The position numbers were made by a program, and so were the translations under genes. From Herbidospora daliensis (GTDB lineage Bacteria; Actinomycetota; Actinomycetes; Streptosporangiales; Streptosporangiaceae), in contig NZ_BBXF01000003.1 in NCBI RefSeq assembly GCF_001570585.1, positions 965,353 to 1,029,352 of the forward strand: a stretch of DNA of 64,000 nucleotides, read 5' to 3'. Positions 9,574-17,559 of this stretch are shown in pieces (position 1 is the first letter of the stretch; each line of letters begins with the position of its first letter). The notes under the pieces were generated by a model that was not told where the DNA came from, ran no database searches, and saw only the letters and a list, made by a program, of their open reading frames with translations.

Positions 9574-10523
9574 CGGTCGTAGACCGCCCGCAACCACGGC
9601 TCCCGCACCTCGGGCACCGTGGACAGGGTCTCCACGAACGCACCGAGGTCGGGCGTGACCCGGGGCACCCTCGTCGGCGCCGGGTCGTCGAGCAGCGCGG
9701 CCCGCACCGTCAGCGCGGCCGACAACCGCCGGGCGTCGTTGCGGAACGTCAGAAACCGCCACATGGCGTAGGGCACCGCGATCGCCGTCGCCACGTCACC
9801 CCGCCAGGTCTCCCCACTCTGCGGATGCTCCGGCACGAGCGCGACCCCGGCCCCGTCCGCCGCCAGCCCCGGCCCGGCCGCCACGACCGTCCGCCCACCC
9901 GGCCCGTACGGCAGCAGCGCGTCGAGCACGTCACCGAGGATCTCCATCCCGGCGGGCATGACCGGCCGCCTCCCGCCCGACGCGGCCAGCAGCCGGGCCG
10001 TCACCACCCCCGCCATCACACTCCACGCGGCCTCGTGGATCTCCGAGTGGTCACGGTCGAAGCCGCCGAGCTCGTCCCACCCGAGCGCGGGCTCGTCGGC
10101 TCCCGTGGCGCGCACGGCGCGGGAGAACAGCCAGACCACCTGCAAGTGCCCACAGTCGTCGATCAGCGTCGCCACCGGCGTCCGGCACGATTCGCACCCC
10201 AGATCGGTGATCAGCCCGCAACAGTTCCCGTCGAGCCGATCCGGCTCGAAGACGACCCCACGGAGATCGCCCAGACAGATCCCGACATCACCCGCATCCT
10301 CGCGCGGAGGCCAGGGAGCCCCGGTCGGTTCTTCGCGCCAGTCCTCCCACCGCCGCCACACAGGCGCCCGGTGCCCCGGGTCCACGACATACGTCTTCGG
10401 TTCCAAAAGCTGCCCCGGGAGGAGCTGGTTGCCCCACGGATGCGCGGCATGCCAGGGAAAGGCGACACGCGAGAGGGGCACGGTCAGGGGTTGCTCACAG
10501 CCGGCACAGACGAAGACCCGCAT
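9534..10523 (-). CDS. Hypothetical protein with N-terminal zinc-ribbon-like Cys pairs
   Basis: Protein of 329 aa, function not recognised. It starts MRVFVCAGCEQPLTVPLSRVAFP, with a CxxC pair. Two further pairs follow near residues 100-115 (NCCGL and LGCESCRTPVATLIDDC), suggesting a zinc-ribbon-like module. The remainder is a mixed alpha/beta region with RPVMPAGMEILGDVLDALLPYGPGG and a C-terminal helix rich in Trp and Arg. Proteins of this kind occur as lone genes in actinomycetes. Start ATG 10523. It converges with the Fe-S subunit gene, overlapping by 40 bp, which argues against co-regulation. Confidence 0.72.
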   Translation of the reverse strand: MRVFVCAGCEQPLTVPLSRVAFPWHAAHPWGNQLLPGQLLEPKTYVVDPGHRAPVWRRWEDWREEPTGAPWPPREDAGDVGICLGDLRGVVFEPDRLDGNCCGLITDLGCESCRTPVATLIDDCGHLQVVWLFSRAVRATGADEPALGWDELGGFDRDHSEIHEAAWSVMAGVVTARLLAASGGRRPVMPAGMEILGDVLDALLPYGPGGRTVVAAGPGLAADGAGVALVPEHPQSGETWRGDVATAIAVPYAMWRFLTFRNDARRLSAALTVRAALLDDPAPTRVPRVTPDLGAFVETLSTVPEVREPWLRAVYDRYTDRWRPSWPFW

Positions 10524-10576
10524 ATCGGGACATCACCCTAGTGCGCCCAGCGGTCGGCAGGACGCGGTGCCAGCCT

Positions 10577-10780
10577 TCACGTCAGGCGGACGGCGCAGGC
10601 GAAGGCGAACCGCGCCGTCTCCACCGCCCGGTCCAGGCCGGTATCTCTACGCCGGGCGCCGAGTTCGGAGGCCAGCCGGCGCCCCCGCGAGGACAGGCGG
10701 CCCGGCAGCCGGCCCGTCGCGATGCCCCGCTCGTTGTCCTCGGTCAGCGCGTGGGTCTCGAAGACGATCTCGACGGGCAC
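10577..10780 (-). pseudogene. Truncated histidine phosphatase remnant
   Basis: The 67-codon frame begins MPVEIVFETHALTEDNERGIATGRLPGRLS. This matches the N-terminus of actinobacterial histidine phosphatases (phosphoglycerate mutase superfamily), which normally carry an RHG-like ETH motif and GIATGWLPG. The expected middle section with D-x-x-x-x-S-D-L-x-R-A-x-E-T-A is shortened: GLD joins directly to RAVETARFAF, implying an internal deletion. The frame then stops, missing more than 100 residues and the second catalytic His. It lies 6 bp downstream of the GAF-like gene. It is probably non-functional. Confidence 0.6.
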
Positions 10781-10786
10781 GCCGGT

Positions 10787-11590
10787 TCAGACCGCCAGGC
10801 CGATCGCCAGCAGCAGGGCGAACAGCCGGACCGCCTGTTCGTCGAGTTCGTTCAGGCCGCCCGCCACCGGCGAGTCGAGGGCCAGCACGCCGAACACCTG
10901 GTCGCCCAGGGCGACCGTGGCGCAGGTGAACGCCTTGTAGCTGCGTTCGCCGTTCCAGCCTTTCATGTCCCATCCGGGCGGCCGTCCGCCGGGCGAGTCG
11001 ACGTCGCGGACCAGGATGTGGCCGCGTTCGTCGACCATGCGGAGCATGTAGGAACCGCGGTCGGTGCCTTCCGCGAATATCGTGCGGGGCGGCCGGTCGC
11101 GGCCGTGCCAGAGATTGTCGGCGCAGAAAAGGCGGCGGCCCGGCGGCGTTTCGAAATAGGTGAGTAACGAGGCCCGGACATTCTGCTGGTCGATGCGGTT
11201 GCAGAGCAGGTCGACGGCCAATCTTTTGAGCTGGCCCTTTCTGATGTCGCGCCGGTTGGCGTCGTTCTCCTCCACGATTGCGGCCACTTGAGTGGAAAGC
11301 ACGAAAACGCGGTCCTGTAATCCGCTGCGCACCTTCGCCGCCTCGATCGTGGCCAGCGCCGTCGCCTCCTGGGTGAGGATCTCCTGCTTCTTCTGCTCGC
11401 GGAGCGGGAGCACGATGGCGACCGCCGCACTCAGCGCCCCACCGGCCAAGAGCCCGATATGCCCCCAGAAGGGAAGTTCCTGGCCGAGCTGCACCTGGGC
11501 GATATAGCCCACCCCGGAAAGGGTGGCCGCGCCATAAGTGAGACGTCTCCAGCGCGGCCATTGCGTAGCCGGGTCCTTCTCCTCTGTCAC
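10787..11590 (-). CDS. Membrane-anchored GAF-like domain protein
   Basis: Protein of 267 aa. Two hydrophobic segments near the N-terminus (around YGAATLSGVGYIAQV and HIGLLAGGALSAAVAIVLPL) are followed by a charged, likely coiled-coil stretch (REQKKQEILTQEATALATIEAAK, about residues 63-110). A C-terminal domain follows with LLTYFETPPGRRLFCADNLW and KAFTCATVALGDQVFGVLALDSPV; the GVLALDS strand is characteristic of GAF domains. This layout is typical of a cytoplasmic sensor tethered to the membrane. No output domain is fused. The start codon is GTG, and it is followed after 6 bp by the phosphatase remnant. Confidence 0.75.
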   Translation of the reverse strand: MTEEKDPATQWPRWRRLTYGAATLSGVGYIAQVQLGQELPFWGHIGLLAGGALSAAVAIVLPLREQKKQEILTQEATALATIEAAKVRSGLQDRVFVLSTQVAAIVEENDANRRDIRKGQLKRLAVDLLCNRIDQQNVRASLLTYFETPPGRRLFCADNLWHGRDRPPRTIFAEGTDRGSYMLRMVDERGHILVRDVDSPGGRPPGWDMKGWNGERSYKAFTCATVALGDQVFGVLALDSPVAGGLNELDEQAVRLFALLLAIGLAV

Positions 11591-11762
11591 GAGCCGCAGA
11601 TTACACCCAAGATTGGGGCCAAGTGGCGTTCATGGTCATATGTCGTCCACGAGGGAAATATCGTTGAATCGGGCTGTCGCTTACCCGGGTTTCGGGCTCG
11701 ACATGGGGGTTTCCAAGATGCGGACTGCGCGCCCGATCTACGATCGGTGCCAACAGTGTCAC

Positions 11763-11791
11763 TTGACGTTATTTCGCCCCCAAGATTGAAT
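11763..11791 (+). promoter_or_regulatory. Sigma-70-type promoter for the 64-aa protein gene
   Basis: TTGACG (11763-11768), a 17-bp spacer and TTGAAT (11786-11791) stand about 30 bp before the ATG at 11823. The -35 box is a near-consensus match; the -10 box is weaker. The ribosome-binding site GAGGAGG follows at about 11811-11817. Confidence 0.5.
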
Positions 11792-11822
11792 GCAAACAAA
11801 TCGCCGATCGAGGAGGTGGCCG

Positions 11823-12017
11823 ATGCGGAACGACGATTTGATCGATGAAGTCCTCGCCGATTCCGACGCCTTTCTGACCCGCGCCAACGACCTGCGCAGG
11901 CGTGAGGCCAGTCAGTTCGTCCAAGAACGAATGGAACAGGCCGCCGAGAAAATCCGCGAGCGCAGTTTCGGCCAGAAGGCGCTGCGCGTCCTGCGGGGCT
12001 TGAAACCGTCGACGTGA
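11823..12017 (+). CDS. Small helical hypothetical protein (64 aa)
   Basis: Protein of 64 aa beginning MRNDDLIDEVLADSDAFL. It is highly charged and almost entirely predicted helix: RRREASQFVQERMEQAAEKIRER looks amphipathic and could form a coiled coil. It has a strong ribosome-binding site (GAGGAGGTGGCCG before the ATG) and a plausible promoter upstream, which together support a real gene. Function is not recognised. It stands alone between the divergent GAF-like gene and the esterase gene. Confidence 0.65.
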   Translation: MRNDDLIDEVLADSDAFLTRANDLRRREASQFVQERMEQAAEKIRERSFGQKALRVLRGLKPST

Positions 12018-12082
12018 AAGTTTCCGTAGGGTTCGCTGCGGGCTGATCGCCAATCGGGCGTGAAACCCCAGATGATGGCCTC

Positions 12083-13057
12083 ATGCCCTTCTCCGATCTG
12101 CCGCTGCCCCAGCTGCGCGCCCACGTCTCCTCGGTCGCCGAGCCCGACGACTTCGACGACTTCTGGGCCGCGACCCTGTCCGAGACCCGCTCCCACGAGC
12201 TGGCCCCCGTCTTCTCGCCCGTCGCCACGGGCCTGACCACGGTCGACGTCTTCGACGTGGCGTTCCAGGGGTGGGGCGGCCAGCCGGTGCGGGGCTGGTT
12301 CCTCGTCCCGGCCAATACTGAGGGGCCGCTGCCCTGCGTGGTGCGCTACCAGGGCTACGGCGGCGGCCGGGGAATGCCGCACCAGTGGCTCTACTGGCCG
12401 AGCGCCGGCTTCGCCCACCTCGTCATGGACACCCGGGGCCAGGGGAGCAGCTGGTCCACCGGCGACACCCCCGACCCCGAGGGCTCGGCCCCGGCCCACC
12501 CCGGCTACATGACCCGGGGCATCGGCGACCCGGCGACCTACTACTACCGCCGCGTCTTCAGCGACGCCGTCAGGGCGGTCGAGACCGTGCGGCAGCACCC
12601 GCTCGTCGACCCGGCCAGGGTCGCGATCACCGGCGGCAGCCAGGGCGGCGGCATCACCCTGGCCGTGTCGGCGCTGCTGCCCGACGTCGCGGCGGCCATG
12701 CCCGACGTGCCGTTCCTGTCCGACTTCCCGCGTTCGATCCGGCAGACCGGCAAGGATCCGTACACCGAGATCGCCCGCTACCTGAAGATCCACCGCACCG
12801 AGGTGGCGCGGGTGGAGAACACCCTGTCCTACTTCGACGGCGTCAACTTCGCCAAGCGCGCCGCCGCCCCGGCCCTGTTCTCGGTCGGCCTGATGGACGA
12901 GATCTGCCTCCCCTCGACCGTCTACGCCGCCTACAACGCCTACGCGGGGGCCGCCAAGCACATGGAGGAGTACGCCTTCAACGACCACGAGGGCGGCGCC
13001 GACGCCCACCTGCCGGTGCAGCTGGCCTGGCTGAAGACCTGGGTCACCGCTCCCTGA
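12083..13057 (+). CDS. Acetyl xylan esterase / cephalosporin-C deacetylase family hydrolase
   Basis: Alpha/beta hydrolase of 324 aa, the standard length of carbohydrate esterase family 7. The nucleophile elbow is GGSQGGG (Ser186), the acid is Asp272 in GLMDEICLP, and the base is His302 in FNDHEGG, so the triad is complete. The family markers RYQGYGGGRG and DTRGQGSSW are also present. It likely removes acetyl groups from xylo-oligosaccharides or related acetylated small molecules. There is no signal peptide, so it acts in the cytoplasm. It overlaps the convergent TetR gene by 14 bp. Confidence 0.92.
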   Translation: MPFSDLPLPQLRAHVSSVAEPDDFDDFWAATLSETRSHELAPVFSPVATGLTTVDVFDVAFQGWGGQPVRGWFLVPANTEGPLPCVVRYQGYGGGRGMPHQWLYWPSAGFAHLVMDTRGQGSSWSTGDTPDPEGSAPAHPGYMTRGIGDPATYYYRRVFSDAVRAVETVRQHPLVDPARVAITGGSQGGGITLAVSALLPDVAAAMPDVPFLSDFPRSIRQTGKDPYTEIARYLKIHRTEVARVENTLSYFDGVNFAKRAAAPALFSVGLMDEICLPSTVYAAYNAYAGAAKHMEEYAFNDHEGGADAHLPVQLAWLKTWVTAP

Positions 13058-13664
13058 GCAGCTCGGCGGTCTCCGCCGACACCGGCGTGGCCAGCACCGA
13101 CGCGACGACGTCGACCAGGTGGCTGGTGAAGAGCCGCTCGTCGCGGCCCTCGCCGGTCTCGGCGCGGCGGGCCAGTTCCGTGTACGTCACCCTGATCGCC
13201 GTGAACCGCCGGTGCAGCCGCGTCACGGCGATCGGGGGCAGCAGCGGCCCGACGGTCTCCCGCCACCGGTTGACGCTGGTGGGCTCCTGGGTCGAGGCGC
13301 GCAGCGCGCCGGGGCTCGCCCGGCGCACCACCTGGTCGAGCAGCCGCAGGTAGCGCCGCCCGCCGGGCTCGGCCAGGCAGGCGGCGAGGGGCCGCACGAA
13401 CGCCCCGGCCAGCGGCCGCAGCGGCTCGGCGGGCGGGGCGGCGTCGAAGGCGTCGAGCAGCGTGTGGCGGGCGGCCTCGACCGCCGGGTGGTGCCGGGCC
13501 AGGACCGCCCGCAGCAGGCCCTCCCGGTCGCCGAAGTGATACTGCAGCGCGGAGGCGTTCCGGTGCCCGGCGGCGGCGTTGACCTCCCGGAGCGACACGG
13601 CGTCGATGCCCCGCTCGGCGAACAGTTCCTCGGCGGCCAGCACCAGCCGCAGGCGGCCGTCCAC
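13044..13664 (-). CDS. TetR family transcriptional regulator
   Basis: Protein of 206 aa. An N-terminal helix-turn-helix is visible in LVLAAEELFAERGIDAVSLREV followed by the recognition helix in HRNASALQYHFGDREGLLRAVL, the usual TetR layout. The C-terminal ligand domain resembles the type with GAFVRPLAACLAEPGGRRYLRLL. It starts with GTG at 13664 and is divergent from the acyl-CoA dehydrogenase gene. A 20-bp palindrome lies between the two starts, so it very probably represses both itself and the dehydrogenase/SDR operon, with an acyl-CoA or related compound as likely inducer (inference). Confidence 0.9.
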   Translation of the reverse strand: MDGRLRLVLAAEELFAERGIDAVSLREVNAAAGHRNASALQYHFGDREGLLRAVLARHHPAVEAARHTLLDAFDAAPPAEPLRPLAGAFVRPLAACLAEPGGRRYLRLLDQVVRRASPGALRASTQEPTSVNRWRETVGPLLPPIAVTRLHRRFTAIRVTYTELARRAETGEGRDERLFTSHLVDVVASVLATPVSAETAELLRER

Positions 13665-13682
13665 GATGCACCCCCTGGGCGG

Positions 13683-13702
13683 ATTAAGGCGATCGCATTA
13701 AT
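13683..13702. promoter_or_regulatory. Putative TetR operator (20-bp palindrome)
   Basis: ATTAAGGCGATCGCATTAAT is symmetric at 18 of 20 positions around a perfect GCGATCGC core, with arms ATTAA and TTAAT. It sits in the 47-bp gap between the divergent TetR gene (start 13664) and the acyl-CoA dehydrogenase gene (start 13712). It also overlaps the only AT-rich, promoter-like stretch there, so bound repressor would block both directions. Confidence 0.7.
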
Positions 13703-13711
13703 ATACGGCCC

Positions 13712-14929
13712 ATGGCCATCGACTTCACGCTCGATCCCGAACACGAGGAGATCCGCCGCCGGGTCCGCGCGTTCGTCCAGGACGTGATCGTCCCGGCGAA
13801 GACCGAGGGGCTGCCGCGCGACGACTACCTCCGCACCATCTTCGGCCTGCGCGAGAAGGCCAAGGCCGCGGGCCTCTGGTTGCCCCACATGCCGAAAGAG
13901 GTCGGCGGCATGGGGCTCGGCCACGTCGCGCTGGCGATGGTCCAGTCGGAGGCGGCCAAGACCCGGCTCGGCCCGTGGGTGCTCAACTGCCAGGCGCCCG
14001 ACGAGGGCAACATGCACACGCTGCACCACTGGGCCACCGAGGAGCAGAAGGAGAAGTACCTCCGGCCGCTGCTGGAGGGGCGGGCCATGTCATGCTTCGC
14101 GATGACCGAGCCCGAGGTGGCGGGGTCCGATCCCACGCTGATCCGGACGACCGCCGTCCAGGACGGCGACGAATGGGTCGTCAACGGCCACAAGTGGTTC
14201 ATCTCCAACGCCCGCCGGGCGAACTTCGCGATCCTCATCGCCCGCACCGAACCCGACGTACCGGAAGGACAACGCGGCGCCACCACGGCCTTTCTGGTCG
14301 ACATCCCGAGTCCGGGCTGGACCGACGTGCGCGAGGTCGAGACGATGCACGGCTCGACCGGCCACAGCGAGATCCGCATCGACGACCTGCGCCTGCCCGC
14401 CTCCCAGATCCTCGGCGGCCGGGGCAACGGGCACCGCCTGGGGCAGTACCGCCTCGGGCCGGCCCGGCTCGCGCACTGCATGCGGTGGATCTCCCAGGCC
14501 GAGACGGCGCTCGACATGATGGTCGACCGGGCCCTCAACCGCTACAGCCACGGCTCGCTGCTGGCCGACAAACAGGGCGTGCAGTGGCTGATCGCCGACT
14601 CGGCGATGGAGCTCTACCAGTGCAAGCTGATGGTCCTGCACGCCGCCTCGAAGATCGACAAGGGCGACGACTTCCGCACCGAGGTCTCCATGGCCAAACA
14701 CTTCGTGGCCAACGCGCTCAACCGCATCGTCGACCGGGCGATCCAGGTGCACGGCGCGCTCGGCTACTCGACCGACACCCCGCTGGCGAGCATGTTCCAG
14801 CACGCGCGCTGGGCGCGGTTCGCCGACGGCGCCGACGAGATCCACCAGATGCGCATCGCCGAACGCACCATCGCCGCCTATCGTGACACCGGCTCGACGC
14901 GGGCCGCGACGGGAGGACTGCCGCTGTGA
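13712..14929 (+). CDS. Acyl-CoA dehydrogenase family protein
   Basis: Protein of 405 aa with the three-domain ACAD architecture. The N-terminal helical domain is FTLDPEHEEIRRRVRAFVQDVI. The middle beta domain has CFAMTEPEVAGSDPTLIRTTA and GDEWVVNGHKWFISNA, the FAD-contact motifs. The C-terminal helical domain has QVHGALGYSTDTPLASMFQ and the terminal RIAERTIAAY. The catalytic region resembles the FadE/ACAD10-11-like group. It oxidises an acyl-CoA with transfer of electrons to FAD and ETF. It is followed by an SDR gene overlapping by 4 bp and controlled by the divergent TetR gene. Confidence 0.93.
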   Translation: MAIDFTLDPEHEEIRRRVRAFVQDVIVPAKTEGLPRDDYLRTIFGLREKAKAAGLWLPHMPKEVGGMGLGHVALAMVQSEAAKTRLGPWVLNCQAPDEGNMHTLHHWATEEQKEKYLRPLLEGRAMSCFAMTEPEVAGSDPTLIRTTAVQDGDEWVVNGHKWFISNARRANFAILIARTEPDVPEGQRGATTAFLVDIPSPGWTDVREVETMHGSTGHSEIRIDDLRLPASQILGGRGNGHRLGQYRLGPARLAHCMRWISQAETALDMMVDRALNRYSHGSLLADKQGVQWLIADSAMELYQCKLMVLHAASKIDKGDDFRTEVSMAKHFVANALNRIVDRAIQVHGALGYSTDTPLASMFQHARWARFADGADEIHQMRIAERTIAAYRDTGSTRAATGGLPL

Positions 14930-15618
14930 AGGTCGCACTGGTCACCGGGGGAAGCAGCGGCATCGGCGCCGGAGTCGCCCGCCGCCTGAGGGAATCGGGC
15001 GTCACGGTCGTCGTCGCCGACGTCGCCGAACCAGCCGACGTGCGCTGCGACGTGTCGGTCCTAGCGGACAACCTCCGGGCCGTCGACCACGTGATGAGCC
15101 GCCACGGCCGCCTCGACCTGGTCTTCCTCAACGCGGGCGTGGCCTCCGGCTGCGGCGTCGGCGACGACTTCGACCCGGCCCTCTACCGCCGCGCGATGGG
15201 CGTCAACCTCGACGGCGTCGTCTTCGGCGCGCACGCCGCGATCCCCGCCCTGAAGGCGTCGGGCGGCGGCACCATCGTCGCGACCGCGTCGATGGCCGGC
15301 ATCGTCGGCATCCCGCTCGACCCGATCTACGCGGCCAACAAACACGCCGTCGTCGGCCTGATCCGCTCCCTCGGCACGACCCTCGCCGCCGACGGCATCA
15401 AGGTCCAGGCCCTGTGCCCGTCGTTCGCCGACACCGCGATCCTCGGCGACGCCCGCGTGCTGCTCGAAGCCGAGGGTTTCCCGATCCTGGAGGTCGCCGA
15501 CGTCGTCGACGCCTTCGAGCAGGTCGTCGCCAGCGAGGGCACCGGCGAATGCTGGTTCGTCGTCCCCGGCCGCGCCCCCGAACCCTTCGCCTTCCGCCGC
15601 GCCCCCGGCCCTCGTTAG
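14926..15618 (+). CDS. SDR family oxidoreductase
   Basis: Classical short-chain dehydrogenase of 230 aa. The cofactor loop TGGSSGIG is at residues 7-14, the NAG motif near 69-71, and the catalytic residues are Ser122 in ATASMAG plus Tyr135 and Lys139 in YAANK. The Asp at the end of the second strand (VVVADV) favours NAD over NADP. GTG start at 14926 overlaps the acyl-CoA dehydrogenase stop. Together the two genes suggest oxidation and ketone/alcohol steps on a CoA-linked or fatty substrate under TetR control. Confidence 0.93.
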   Translation: MKVALVTGGSSGIGAGVARRLRESGVTVVVADVAEPADVRCDVSVLADNLRAVDHVMSRHGRLDLVFLNAGVASGCGVGDDFDPALYRRAMGVNLDGVVFGAHAAIPALKASGGGTIVATASMAGIVGIPLDPIYAANKHAVVGLIRSLGTTLAADGIKVQALCPSFADTAILGDARVLLEAEGFPILEVADVVDAFEQVVASEGTGECWFVVPGRAPEPFAFRRAPGPR

Positions 15619-15825
15619 ATCATTTTCCGTTACGGCTCCGCCCACGATGGCCCCGCCCGCCGCACCCGGTCCCCGCCGCCACCGGCGCCAACCGGCCGCT
15701 CCCGCTCCGCACCGTCACGACAGACGAGGCCCCCATCCGACGGCCTTCCATGCACTGCGGGAAAACCCCAATGCGCCCGTTCACGATGACCCGTTATGGT
15801 CGGAACCATGACCTGGCGACATTGA

Positions 15826-16962
15826 TCCACACCTGAGTCCCGATTCGCCCGGCGTCTCTACGCCCTGGCGTTCTTCGAGGAGTTCGTCCTCCTCTACCCC
15901 GTCTACGCGCTCCTGTTCGCCGACCACGGGCTCTCACCCGGCCAGATCTCGACGCTCTTCGTCATCTGGTCGCTGACCTCGTTCCTGCTGGAGATCCCCT
16001 CGGGCGCGTGGGCCGACGCGTTCTCGCGCCGCCGCCTGCTGGTGCTGTCGCCGCTGCTCACGGCGGCCGGCTTCGGCCTGTGGACCTTCCTGCCGGGCTA
16101 CTGGGCCTTCGTCGCCGGGTTCGTCTTGTGGGGGATCGCGACCGCGATCAGCTCCGGCACCGCCGAGGCCCTCGTCTACGAGGAACTGGCCCGGCTCGAC
16201 GCCGCCGGCGCCTATCCCCGGATCACCGGCCGCGCCGAGGCCGTCGGCACCACCGCGATGATGATCGCCAGCGCGATCGCCGCCCCGGCGCTGGCCTGGG
16301 GCGGCTACCAGGCGGTCGGCGTCGCCTCCATGGCCACCCTCGTCGCCGCCGCCCTGGTCGCCCGCACCCTCCCCGAGACCCGTGAGGAGCGCGACGAGGA
16401 CGACGGCTACCTCGACGTCCTGAGGTCGGGCTTGCGCGAGGTGCGCGGCTCCAAGACGCTCGGCCGGCGGCTGCTGCTGGTCTCGGCCGTGACCGGCCTG
16501 AGCGCCTTCGACGAGTACCTGCCGCTGCTGGCCCAGGGCACCGGCGTCGGCGATGCCTGGGTGCCGCCGCTGATGGTGCTGGTCTCGGCCGGGTTCGCCG
16601 CCGGGGGCTTCCTGGCCGGCCGCGGCCTGCGGTGGACCGGCCCGATCACCTGCGCCGGGGGCCTGCTCCTGATCGCGGGGGCGGCGACGCGCAGCCCGTG
16701 GGGGTTCGTGCTGGTCGCCGCCGCGTTCGGGGTGATCCAGTGGGCGATCACGGCGGCCGACACCCGCCTCCAGCACGGCCTCTCGGACCGGTCACGCGCG
16801 ACGGTGACCTCGATGTCGGGGCTGGGCACCGAGGTCATGGCGGTGCTGACCTTCGCCTTCTACGGGTTCGGGTCGGCGGTCGCGCCGTCGTGGGTGCTGT
16901 TCGCGGTGCTGGCGGTGCCGTACACGCTGATCGGGGCCTTTCAGGGCCGCAGGGCCGAGTAG
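15826..16962 (+). CDS. MFS transporter, start codon region disrupted
   Basis: The frame encodes an intact 12-TM-type major facilitator, including FARRLYALAFFEEFVLLYPV and LEIPSGAWADAFSRRRLL (the loop 2-3 motif of drug exporters). However, the open frame begins at 15826 right after an in-frame TGA at 15823-15825 and has no ATG, GTG or TTG until GTG 16042, which lies inside TM2. The natural start is probably ATG 15808, which would read MTWRH then stop. So the gene carries a nonsense codon at position 6, or starts at a non-standard codon. The coordinates given are the open frame; the functional state is uncertain. Confidence 0.7.
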   Translation, partial: STPESRFARRLYALAFFEEFVLLYPVYALLFADHGLSPGQISTLFVIWSLTSFLLEIPSGAWADAFSRRRLLVLSPLLTAAGFGLWTFLPGYWAFVAGFVLWGIATAISSGTAEALVYEELARLDAAGAYPRITGRAEAVGTTAMMIASAIAAPALAWGGYQAVGVASMATLVAAALVARTLPETREERDEDDGYLDVLRSGLREVRGSKTLGRRLLLVSAVTGLSAFDEYLPLLAQGTGVGDAWVPPLMVLVSAGFAAGGFLAGRGLRWTGPITCAGGLLLIAGAATRSPWGFVLVAAAFGVIQWAITAADTRLQHGLSDRSRATVTSMSGLGTEVMAVLTFAFYGFGSAVAPSWVLFAVLAVPYTLIGAFQGRRAE

Positions 16963-17447
16963 AGCACCTGGTCGTGCCAGGCCCCCTCGCGCCACTGCGC
17001 CCGCCGGATCACGCCCTCGCGCACGAACCCGGCCTTCTCCAGGGCGCGCTGCTCGGCGAGGTTCTCGGCGTCGGTGAACGACTGGATGCGCTCGGCCCGG
17101 GTGTGCGAGAACAGGTAGGCGGCCAGCTGGACCTGCGCCTGCGTGCCGATCCCCTTGCCCCGATAGCCGGAGAACACGCAGATCCCCGTCGACCAGCACC
17201 AGGAGGTCAGATCGGGCCCCCAGGAGTTCATCCACCACGACACCCAGCCGACGGGCACCCCGTCGCCCTCGATGGTCATCCGCCCCGAGTCGGGCCCGAG
17301 GAACCCGTTCTCGGCGAACTCGCGGTGGAACGGCTGCGGCGGGCGGTGCCCGAACCACTGGTAGGGGCCGGTGCCCTCCCGGTCGGCGCGCTCCCGCTCG
17401 AAGAGCTCGAGATCCTTGGCCCGGACCGGGCGAAGTGTGACCTCCAT
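16941..17447 (-). CDS. GNAT family N-acetyltransferase (RimJ-like)
   Basis: Protein of 168 aa. Motif A is visible as FSGYRGKGIGTQAQVQLAAYLF (R/Q-G-x-G-x-G/A), and the later segment NLAEQRALEKAGFVREGVIRRAQWREG is the ENxxSxRVLEKxGFxxEG pattern of RimJ/RimL-like enzymes that acetylate protein N-termini or small molecules. Its ATG at 17447 is preceded by GAAAGGAGTTTCC, a good ribosome-binding site. It overlaps the convergent MFS gene by 22 bp. Confidence 0.9.
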   Translation of the reverse strand: MEVTLRPVRAKDLELFERERADREGTGPYQWFGHRPPQPFHREFAENGFLGPDSGRMTIEGDGVPVGWVSWWMNSWGPDLTSWCWSTGICVFSGYRGKGIGTQAQVQLAAYLFSHTRAERIQSFTDAENLAEQRALEKAGFVREGVIRRAQWREGAWHDQVLYSALRP

Positions 17448-17559
17448 GGAAACTCCTTTCATGCGGGTATGACGCCAATCTTCCTCCTTTACCGTCGGGC
17501 GGCGGAAAGATTCGTACACAAACGGAAAGCCCCGCCCCGGAGGTCGCACGCTGGTCGGG

